Both the position numbers and the translations under genes were made by a program. From assembly GCA_031283515.1 (NCBI GenBank), contig JAITBS010000670.1, positions 1-12,076 on the forward strand: a stretch of DNA of 12,076 nt, in the 5' to 3' direction. The notes under the pieces were generated by a model. The model saw only the letters and a program-made list of their open reading frames with translations. It was not told the DNA's origin and ran no database searches. Below are positions 1-6,014 of the stretch, piece after piece. This stretch comes from Planctomycetaceae bacterium (GTDB lineage: Bacteria > Planctomycetota > Planctomycetia > Pirellulales > Thermoguttaceae). The first letter of the stretch is position 1. Every line of letters begins with the position of its first letter.

Positions 1-175
1 CTATCTTGCTAATGAAGTTAGGATCGGCGTAGTTCAACAAAAAATCGACGAATATCAATACTCGTCCGAAAATATTTTTAACGAAGACATCATAAATATT
101 TCCTGGACGAGTTGGTTCGTATTGTTTTTGTTTTTCTTCGACAGTATTTTCTGTATTTTCTATTTGATTTTCCAT
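1..175 (-). CDS. Probable Rpn-family (PD-(D/E)XK) nuclease, N-terminal fragment cut by the window edge
   Basis: Read on the minus strand from the ATG at 175-173, an open frame of 58 codons runs off the window at position 1 without a stop. The first ~20 residues are polar and rich in Glu, Gln and Asn. They are followed by NIYDVFVKNIFGRVLIF and then DFLLNYADPNFISKI. The pattern of an Asp followed by a Phe-rich helix (xDxFxKxxF) and then a FLLxY-type segment resembles the start of Rpn-family recombination-promoting nucleases (YhgA-like, putative transposase). The catalytic Asp and ExQ residues would lie outside the window, so this is a family guess from the N-terminus only. It is transcribed divergently from scpB. 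No convincing Shine-Dalgarno precedes the ATG. A second, complete gene of this broad family lies at 6015-7145. Confidence 0.55.
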   Translation of the reverse strand, partial: MENQIENTENTVEEKQKQYEPTRPGNIYDVFVKNIFGRVLIFVDFLLNYADPNFISKI

Positions 176-256
176 TCCGAATATTTTACTCAAAAATGCC
201 GGCTTGCTCAGAAACCTGATGAATTGGGAATATTACGATTTTTTAATTTTTTCCTC

Positions 257-286
257 TCGACGTAGTTATGTAAAAATTGGTATAAT
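257..286 (+). promoter_or_regulatory. Candidate sigma70-type promoter upstream of scpB
   Basis: A perfect TATAAT lies at 281-286. An 18-base spacer separates it from TCGACG at 257-262, which matches TTGACA at 4 of 6 positions. It sits about 58 bases upstream of the scpB start, in the divergent region between scpB and the minus-strand gene. The surrounding DNA is very AT-rich, so chance matches are easy. Confidence 0.4.
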
Positions 287-343
287 TTTTAAATTATTTT
301 TGAATTATAACTTTTTTTTCTTAGGATTCTAGTTAGTTGCGTT

Positions 344-1207
344 ATGATCGAAAAAAAAATTCGCAAAAAAAAGAATGAGTTGAAGGAATTGGATGGTTTC
401 GTGGAGCCATTGTCGTCGTCCGCAGTGACGGATGAGGTCGATTTGCAATACCGGTTAGGGGCGGTTGCGTTTGAGGAACATATTTCTGAAGAACCTGAAG
501 AGGACACTGAAATTTTTTCGTTGTCAACACTTCGAGATGCGTTTGCTAACATTTCTGGGGAACATTGTGAAGCAGATCGAAAAGAAAATCGAAACACCGA
601 AGCGGAAGATGAGGTGATTTTTCAGTATGATCAGGAAGTTCCTTTTCAAGAATTGGAAGCGAATTTGGACTTAGTGGAATTGGAGCAACCTGTTGAATTA
701 AGTCCTTGTAGTATTCTTGAAGCGATGCTTTTTGTTGGGGATCGGGAGAATCGTCCTTTGAGTTCTGTTCGGGCGGCGGAAAAGATGCGTAATGTTTTAC
801 CGGAAGAGATTGATGAAGCGGTGAGCATGTTGAATCGGGAATATCAGCGGAGTGGTTGTCCGTACACAATCCAGAAAGAATCTGAGGGATACCGAATGAT
901 TTTGCGATTGGAATTTAATCCGATTCTTGGGAAATTTTACGGTAAGATACGCGAGGCGAAATTATCTCAACAAGTGATTGATACATTATCAGTTGTGGCG
1001 TACCGGCAACCGATTTCGGCGGAGGAGGTTCAAGAGATCCGCAAGCAGCCAAGTTCTTCGTTGCTCAATCAATTGGTTCGTCGTGGTCTTCTTGGTGTTG
1101 AGCGTGAAATCCGTGATAAGAAAAAAATCATACTTTACCGAACAACAGATCGGTTTCTTGAACTTTTTCAACTTGATTCTATTGACGATTTACCTCATTT
1201 TAGTTGA
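344..1207 (+). CDS. scpB: Segregation and condensation protein B (ScpB) with an acidic N-terminal extension
   Basis: ScpB is the dimeric winged-helix (kite) subunit that works with ScpA and SMC in the bacterial condensin complex. The 287-residue product carries the ScpB core from about residue 122. It opens with SILEAMLFVGD, continues with a GYRMILRLEF segment, then the hallmark LSQQVIDTLSVVAYRQPIS (winged-helix recognition region), a LLNQLVRRGLLG helix, and a C-terminal ILYRTTDRFLELFQLDSIDDLP that is typical of the family. ScpB proteins are usually about 180-200 residues. Here roughly 120 extra N-terminal residues are present: a Lys/Arg-rich start (residues 4-14), then a strongly acidic stretch with no recognised fold. 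No scpA is visible in the window. The ATG at 344 is the first in the frame; a later start would shorten the extension, but no good ribosome site marks one. Confidence 0.93.
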   Translation: MIEKKIRKKKNELKELDGFVEPLSSSAVTDEVDLQYRLGAVAFEEHISEEPEEDTEIFSLSTLRDAFANISGEHCEADRKENRNTEAEDEVIFQYDQEVPFQELEANLDLVELEQPVELSPCSILEAMLFVGDRENRPLSSVRAAEKMRNVLPEEIDEAVSMLNREYQRSGCPYTIQKESEGYRMILRLEFNPILGKFYGKIREAKLSQQVIDTLSVVAYRQPISAEEVQEIRKQPSSSLLNQLVRRGLLGVEREIRDKKKIILYRTTDRFLELFQLDSIDDLPHFS

Positions 1208-1227
1208 GAGTTAATCGTGGAGAGTGC

Positions 1228-1268
1228 CGCAAGCGGATTACTGCCGAAATGGTATTACTCCGCTTGCG
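1228..1268 (+). terminator. Long hairpin just downstream of scpB
   Basis: CGCAAGCGGA at 1228-1237 is perfectly complementary to TCCGCTTGCG at 1259-1268. The 21-base interval can extend the stem with a few more pairs (TGCC against GGTA around 1242-1254, including a G-U). It begins 20 bases after the scpB stop. There is no T-tract after it, so it may be a processing or transcript-stabilising hairpin, or a repeat element, rather than a classical intrinsic terminator. Confidence 0.4.
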
Positions 1269-1270
1269 AA

Positions 1271-1306
1271 CTACTCACTATTCACTCATAACTACTCACT
1301 ACTCAC
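1271..1306. repeat. Short CACT-type tandem repeat (CTACTCA / TTCACTCA units)
   Basis: This stretch is built from degenerate 5-8 base units such as CTACTCACTA, TTCACTCATA and CTACTCACTACTCACT. It looks like a short tandemly repeated repetitive sequence in a gene-free interval. A related piece (ACTATTCACTCATA) recurs at 11961-11974. Confidence 0.55.
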
Positions 1307-1338
1307 TCTATTTTCCTTTCAGGACGGAAGAAAATAGA
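1307..1338 (+). other. Hairpin with TCTATTTTC / GAAAATAGA arms
   Basis: TCTATTTTC at 1307-1315 pairs perfectly with GAAAATAGA at 1330-1338 around a 14-base loop holding CTTTCAGGACGGAA. The loop contains most of the 13-mer TCCTTTCAGGACG (1314-1326) that recurs at 11982-11994. Function unknown; it may be part of the same dispersed element. Confidence 0.35.
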
Positions 1339-1622
1339 ATCAATCATCGAGGAAAAGTTATCAAAATAGACCGTTATTTGAAATATTATCAACTTTTTAA
1401 AGTTACCGGTTGATTTTTTTCTAAAAAAAAGATATGATTTATTGAGTCGTTGTGATACAGTAACTTTCGGCTTCATTGAAATAATCGGTAAACCTCATTT
1501 CTGTATGGCAGTTACCGTAAATCATTCGCCGAAAATTAAAAATGTTTTCGATGCTTTCGACAAGATATTTCGGTTCTTGTCTTGTTTTTTATAACATCAT
1601 TAAAAAACGGTAAATTGGTATT
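1339..1622 (+). other. Gene-free leader region upstream of the pilM-like gene, with nested inverted repeats
   Basis: No convincing gene is present. TTTCGGC at 1465-1471 is complementary to GCCGAAA at 1528-1534, and inside it CGGTAA at 1486-1491 is complementary to TTACCG at 1512-1517. Together they give a two-tier stem-loop about 90 bases before the pilM-like start. A smaller palindrome, AACTTT-TT-AAAGTT, lies at 1391-1404. A TATAAC at 1590-1595 is a possible -10 element without a good -35. These could form a structured 5' leader, but the arms are short and the region is AT-rich. Confidence 0.3.
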
Positions 1623-4205
1623 ATGGCTAAGAAAAAAGCAGTTTGGGGAATTGACATTGGTAATTCGTCGTTGAAGGCACTTCGCTGTCAAGTTGCCGAC
1701 GAACCCGGAAAAATCGAAGCAACCGCCTTCGATTTTATCGAACACTCAAAAATATTGTCACAACCGGGCTCAGAACCGGCAGAAATTCTCGCTGAAACAA
1801 TTAAAACATTTCTCTCCCGCAATCAAACAAAAGGTGATCGGGTTGCTATTTCTGTTTCCGGTCAGAATACAATTTCCCGTTTTCTCAAGTTACCGCCGGT
1901 TGATCCTAAAAAAATTCCAGATATTATCAAATACGAAGCAAAACAATGGCTGCCTTTCGATCTGGACGAAGTGATCTGGAGTTTTCAGCCAATCGGTACG
2001 GCAGGACAAAGTACAACCGCAGTTCCAGTTGATTCCGAAGTCGGTATGTTCGCCATGAAACGCGATATCGCTAAAAAAACCTTGTCGCCCTATCTTACAA
2101 ACGCTATTGATGTTGATTGTATTCAAAGTTCCCCACTGGCAATTTATAACTTCATAGCGTTTGATCAACTCAATATTTATGATATTGAAGAATATGATCC
2201 GGATAATCCACCGGATTCGCTGGTCATTCTTTGCATCGGAACCGACGCCACCGATGTGGTTATTACCAACGGTTTTTCCATCTGGATTCGCAGTATTCCA
2301 ATCGGCGGCAGCGTGTTCACGAAAGCGTTGACCAAAGGATTGAAACTGACCTTTTCCAAAGCAGAATATCTGAAACGTAATGCCGCCGCCGCACAAGATC
2401 CCAAAGCAGTGTTTCAGGCAATGAAACCCGTTTTCAATGATATGTTAAGCGAAGTTCACCGCTCGCTGGAATATTATCAAAGTCTCAACCGGAAAGTTAA
2501 ATTCAGCAAAATTCTCGCTATCGGTAACCCAATTAAAATGCCGGGACTTCGTCAATTTTTAACACAAAATCTCGGATATGAAGTTGTACGGTTATCGCAA
2601 TTCAACCGATTGATTGGTTCCGAAGTTGTTGATGCCCCGCTGTTCAAAGACAATCTTTATTCGTTTGCGGTTAGTTATGGTCTCGTTTTGCAACAAATGG
2701 GCGAAGCCCCGTTGACAACAAACCTGATTCCAAAAGAAATAATTACAGACCGAATTGTTCGGGAAAAAAAACCTTGGGTCTTGGCAACCGTTTCGGCATT
2801 ATTACTTGGTTTGGTTGTCCAATTTGCCGGAGCTTCCAGAGCCCTTAAAGGAATTTCCATTGGCGATTACGGCAGAGCGGAAGACCAAGCAAAAACCGCT
2901 CAAACCTATTCGTCCAAAATAAAATCAGAGACCGCCGAGGCAGTGAGTGAGTTCAAGGAAATTGATACAATCGGACGGAACTTGACCAGCAATGTCGAAG
3001 GACGAATCACTTGGCTCGAACTACTTCGTACTCTCAACAATGTTTTGCCCGTTGAAAAAGAAAAAATTGATGGGCAATCGGTTGATACCCTCGAAAAACA
3101 GAATCGGGTGTTTATTTCCAATGTCGAAGCAATCACAGTAGATAATCTGACAGAATGGTTTCAACCGCTCAAAGAAAATAAACGGTATTATCCTGATGAC
3201 GAAGAAGTTCTGGAAATATTGGCAACCACTGCAGGTACTTCAGGCGAAACAGCAACATCGGAAACAGCAAACACTCCGGATGCCAACAACTCCTCAAATT
3301 TGGCAAAAAAATTATCTCAGTTGACCGAATCACAACGTCTGGAACTCATTCCCGGTCCAACAGAAGCAATACCGGAAGGTTCTATCGCACGGGTTGTACA
3401 AATTGTCGGTTATCATTATCACAACGCCAGTGTTGCCGGAACAACAATGGGCAGTGATTTTTTGCGAAAAACAATTCTCCGAAGTTTGAAATTCGGAGAA
3501 ATTATTCTTCCGGCAACGTTAGAAAAACAGATGAAAAATCCGCAAGACCCTCAATCGGCACGGGAAGTTGTTTCGATGCGTGATCTTGGAATTTCTTATC
3601 CGACACTGCTGGATATTCCAAAAATTCAACAAACGGAAATTCTTAATCCGCGTGTTGTTCTGGAAATTTTTAAACAGGAACGAACCAAAGTTTTGGAACA
3701 TCGGCGTGGTAGTTCCGGCGGATTTGGGACGGGACGCGGACGGGATCGAGGACAACAAGATTCCATGATTCTCGATACAACATTTAATCGACCGTTTGAC
3801 ACTCCCAGCGGAGGTGATCCCAGCGGAGGAGGATCAGAGTATATTAAGAAAATCGCCAAAGAAATGAATGCAAAAGATAAAATCAAACTGCGGCGATTTG
3901 ATTTTGTGATTCAATTTGCGTGGGTCGAAACTCCGCCCAGTGTTCGTGAGAGAAAACGAGAAGAAGCACGTTTAGCCGCCTTAGCAAAACAAGGTGATCA
4001 AACAAGTTCTTCATCCGTATTGGAAGGCGAAATAACCGAACAACCTCCGGTTCCGGCAGAACCCGCAAACACTCCGGCAGAACCAGAACCAACACCAACA
4101 CCAACACCAACACCAACACCAACAACATCACCAACAACAACCGAACCGGAAACCACTTCAACAGAATCAACAACAACTCCAGAAACTCCCGTTCCTCCAA
4201 CCTGA
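1623..4205 (+). CDS. pilM: PilM/GspL-like type IV pilus (type II secretion) inner-membrane platform protein
   Basis: PilM is the actin-like cytoplasmic ATPase-fold protein that links the pilus inner-membrane complex to its motors. In this 860-residue product, WGIDIGNSSLKALR (8-21) is the phosphate-1 loop. IGTDATDVVI followed by SIPIGGSVFTKAL is the phosphate-2 region. GNPIKMPGL is the adenosine-site motif. The Asp usual before the phosphate-2 Gly is replaced (LCIGTD). Canonical PilM is about 350 residues and has no membrane anchor. Here a membrane segment (about 385-404) follows, then a helical region and a large extracytoplasmic part with Gly/Arg-rich (RRGSSGGFGTGRGRDRG) and Thr/Pro-rich tails. 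That is the GspL layout, or a PilM-PilN merger. The start shares the 17-base string around its ATG with the next gene. No clear Shine-Dalgarno is seen. The next cluster gene begins 110 bases downstream, after a hairpin. Confidence 0.87.
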   Translation: MAKKKAVWGIDIGNSSLKALRCQVADEPGKIEATAFDFIEHSKILSQPGSEPAEILAETIKTFLSRNQTKGDRVAISVSGQNTISRFLKLPPVDPKKIPDIIKYEAKQWLPFDLDEVIWSFQPIGTAGQSTTAVPVDSEVGMFAMKRDIAKKTLSPYLTNAIDVDCIQSSPLAIYNFIAFDQLNIYDIEEYDPDNPPDSLVILCIGTDATDVVITNGFSIWIRSIPIGGSVFTKALTKGLKLTFSKAEYLKRNAAAAQDPKAVFQAMKPVFNDMLSEVHRSLEYYQSLNRKVKFSKILAIGNPIKMPGLRQFLTQNLGYEVVRLSQFNRLIGSEVVDAPLFKDNLYSFAVSYGLVLQQMGEAPLTTNLIPKEIITDRIVREKKPWVLATVSALLLGLVVQFAGASRALKGISIGDYGRAEDQAKTAQTYSSKIKSETAEAVSEFKEIDTIGRNLTSNVEGRITWLELLRTLNNVLPVEKEKIDGQSVDTLEKQNRVFISNVEAITVDNLTEWFQPLKENKRYYPDDEEVLEILATTAGTSGETATSETANTPDANNSSNLAKKLSQLTESQRLELIPGPTEAIPEGSIARVVQIVGYHYHNASVAGTTMGSDFLRKTILRSLKFGEIILPATLEKQMKNPQDPQSAREVVSMRDLGISYPTLLDIPKIQQTEILNPRVVLEIFKQERTKVLEHRRGSSGGFGTGRGRDRGQQDSMILDTTFNRPFDTPSGGDPSGGGSEYIKKIAKEMNAKDKIKLRRFDFVIQFAWVETPPSVRERKREEARLAALAKQGDQTSSSSVLEGEITEQPPVPAEPANTPAEPEPTPTPTPTPTPTTSPTTTEPETTSTESTTTPETPVPPT
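4089..4124 (+). repeat. Six perfect CCAACA hexamers in the pilM-like gene (Thr-Pro tail)
   Basis: CCAACA is repeated six times without change and encodes the alternating Thr-Pro part of the C-terminal tail. Slightly diverged units follow to about 4140. A hexamer keeps the reading frame whatever the copy number, so the tail length can vary without breaking the gene. Confidence 0.9.
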
Positions 4206-4211
4206 TATTTT

Positions 4212-4239
4212 GTAACTGCCAATCCGGTTTTGGAGTTAC
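4212..4239 (+). terminator. Intergenic hairpin between the pilM-like gene and the second cluster gene
   Basis: GTAACT (4212-4217) and CCAA (4219-4222) pair with TTGG (4230-4233) and AGTTAC (4234-4239). The result is a 10-bp stem with one bulged G and a 7-base loop, starting 7 bases after the upstream stop. It is not directly followed by a T-tract (the next T-rich run begins near 4250). It may therefore act as an attenuator or RNA-end stabiliser that sets relative expression within the operon, rather than as a full stop. Confidence 0.4.
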
Positions 4240-4315
4240 CGGAGAGTAATTGTTTTATTTTTAATTTCAATCGGTTTTGTTTGTTTATTTTGTACCTTTT
4301 TCAACTTTCAATATT

Positions 4316-5857
4316 ATGGCTAAGAAAACGGAATTTTCATTGGAACTGGTTAAGAAGTATATTTTTTGGGGTTGTATTCCCATTGGATTGCTTTTTCCCA
4401 TTTTTACAACGTATTCATCGGTGAACAGTATTACCAAAGCGTTTAATGACCGTAAAAGTGCTTTGGAAAGTACCAAAAAAACAACGGAAGGAATTAGTTC
4501 CGACCGGAGTCATCCGAATGAAATCACTATCTCTGATATCCAAAATTGTTCTAAGGATTTACGTGGTCGAGTGATGCGGGCATGGAGAACGCTTGAAAAA
4601 GATCAACGTGAACGGAATCTTTGGCCGACAAAAGTTGGTAAAGAGTTTCATGAAGAAGTTACGAAGTTGAAATTTTTGGATGAAATGACAATCAATGCCC
4701 GTGAGTCGTATCTCACTTTTGTGGCAGACTATCTTCCTGAACTCGAAATTTTTGTTGATCGTCGTCGTGTTCAACAAAAAGATGATCAGGGAGATTGGAA
4801 AGAAATGGAGATAACCGCCACAGTTACGGCTTCTTCTTCAGGTGGTGGTTCTGAATCGGGAATGGGAATGGATTCCGGAATGAGAGGAGGCGGAGGTGAA
4901 ATGCCGAGTATGAGCATGGGAACAACCGAAACCGCTCTTCCACGCGGTCCTGACGGAGAAGAAATTTACCGCTACGTCGGCACCGTCGATTGGCCCAACC
5001 CCGAAACACGAACCGTTACCTCCTCATGGGTAAAACTTCCAAAATCAAATGAAGTCTGGTTTGCTCAGGAAGAACTTTGGGTTTATCACGCCTTGCTTTC
5101 CGTGATTAAAGAATCCAACACCGGAGCAACCGGTCCGCATAATGCAATCGTTAAACGTATCGAAAACCTGTTAATTGGTCAGGCTGCTTCTGCGGCATTA
5201 GAGGCTCGGTCTTCAAGCCGACTCAATAATCCAAGCGGCAGTGCAGAATCATCAATGAGTTCTGAAATGTCGTCGTCTTCAATGGATGGCGGTGGTGTCG
5301 GCGGAATTACGGTTGCACGAACAGAGGCGGATGTTATTGCCATCAAAAGGAATAACCGTTATGTCGATGACAAAGCAAAACCACTTAAAGCCGATGAGAA
5401 ATCTCCATTCGATCAATTCCAACGAATGCCGATTTGTCTTCGTTTGATTGTTGACCAACGACGAATCCCTGAAATTCTTGTCAATTGTGCGAACTGTTCC
5501 ATGCCGATTGATGTTTTGTGGGTACGAATCAATCCGGCAGCAACAAAACCGTTTGATTTAGGAGCTTATGATGCTTCTATTGCTGCTTCTGCCGGCGGCA
5601 GTAGTGACATGGGCGGCGGCATGGGAATGAGTAGCGATATGGGGAGCGGCGGAGGCGGTTACGGCAGAACTTCGGGAGGAGGAAGCGGAGGAAGTACAAG
5701 CGGTGATGATGTACAAGTCCGTATTGATAGTATCGGAGGTGTCTATGGAACAGACGCCATTCCAATTGAAATTTATGGTTGTATCAGTATCTTCAATCCC
5801 GTCGAACACGGCGGACTACAACAAGAAGAATCAACAGCAGGAACAACTCCCCAATAA
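4316..5857 (+). CDS. Uncharacterised bitopic protein of the pilus cluster (PilN/PilO- or GspM-like position)
   Basis: The 513-residue product has a short basic cytoplasmic start (MAKKTEFSLELVKK), one membrane segment (about 15-33) and a large extracytoplasmic part. Helices follow the membrane segment. Three low-complexity Gly/Ser/Met-rich linkers lie near residues 172-207, 307-331 and 419-463. They separate a segment with VWFAQEELWVYHALLSVI (about 245-285) from a C-terminal segment with RLIVDQRRIPEILV and a CANC pair (C391, C394). I recognise the AQEELWVY and VRINP phrases as typical of an uncharacterised planctomycete family next to pilM, from memory. Position and topology suggest a PilN/PilO-type scaffold, but I see no direct domain match. 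An in-frame ATG at 4277 would add 13 hydrophobic residues. The ATG at 4316 is preferred because its context (TATTATGGCTAAGAAAA) is identical to that of the pilM-like gene. Confidence 0.8.
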   Translation: MAKKTEFSLELVKKYIFWGCIPIGLLFPIFTTYSSVNSITKAFNDRKSALESTKKTTEGISSDRSHPNEITISDIQNCSKDLRGRVMRAWRTLEKDQRERNLWPTKVGKEFHEEVTKLKFLDEMTINARESYLTFVADYLPELEIFVDRRRVQQKDDQGDWKEMEITATVTASSSGGGSESGMGMDSGMRGGGGEMPSMSMGTTETALPRGPDGEEIYRYVGTVDWPNPETRTVTSSWVKLPKSNEVWFAQEELWVYHALLSVIKESNTGATGPHNAIVKRIENLLIGQAASAALEARSSSRLNNPSGSAESSMSSEMSSSSMDGGGVGGITVARTEADVIAIKRNNRYVDDKAKPLKADEKSPFDQFQRMPICLRLIVDQRRIPEILVNCANCSMPIDVLWVRINPAATKPFDLGAYDASIAASAGGSSDMGGGMGMSSDMGSGGGGYGRTSGGGSGGSTSGDDVQVRIDSIGGVYGTDAIPIEIYGCISIFNPVEHGGLQQEESTAGTTPQ

Positions 5858-5955
5858 TTCAATATCGTTTTTCATTGTAACAATTTTTAGTTGTCACGAT
5901 AACTCCAACTATTTTTGAATTTGTAATTTTATTTTATTTTACTTTACTTTATTTT
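5858..5955. repeat. AT-rich interval ending in six ATTTT/ACTTT pentamers
   Basis: After the stop of the second cluster gene, TATCGT (5863-5868) and ACGATA (5896-5901) form a weak inverted repeat. From 5926 to 5955 the sequence is six pentamers: ATTTT three times, ACTTT twice, then ATTTT. This is simple-sequence DNA directly upstream of the candidate promoter of the nuclease gene. No gene is visible here. Confidence 0.6.
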
Positions 5956-5956
5956 A

Positions 5957-5985
5957 TTGACGAGAATATTTGTTATTGAAATAAC
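5957..5985 (+). promoter_or_regulatory. Candidate promoter of the Rpn-family gene
   Basis: TTGACG at 5957-5962 (5 of 6 against TTGACA) is separated by 17 bases from AATAAC at 5980-5985 (4 of 6 against TATAAT), about 30 bases before the gene start. The -10 element overlaps the right arm of the hairpin at 5970-5987, so promoter and terminator readings compete for the same bases. Confidence 0.4.
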
Positions 5986-5999
5986 AATAAAGTTTTTTT
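5970..5999 (+). terminator. AT-rich hairpin followed by seven T residues
   Basis: TTGTTATT (5970-5977) and AATAACAA (5980-5987) form an 8-bp stem. TAAAG and then seven T residues (5993-5999) follow. The shape is that of an intrinsic terminator for the upstream pilus genes, but the stem has only two G-C pairs and the minimal loop is tight, so it would be weak. Confidence 0.35.
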
Positions 6000-6014
6000 G
6001 ACAAGAGTTTTTTT

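Noticed and set aside
1204..1413. Plus-strand frame overlapping the end of scpB
   Set aside because: It consists of the hairpin and CACT-repeat region, has low-complexity composition and no recognisable domain.
3883..4200. Minus-strand frame rich in VLVLVL
   Set aside because: It is the antisense of the Thr-Pro tail of the pilM-like gene, an artefact of the CCAACA repeat.
4277..4315. Longer N-terminus for the second cluster gene
   Set aside because: The added residues are hydrophobic and the ATG at 4316 shares its exact context with the pilM-like gene start.
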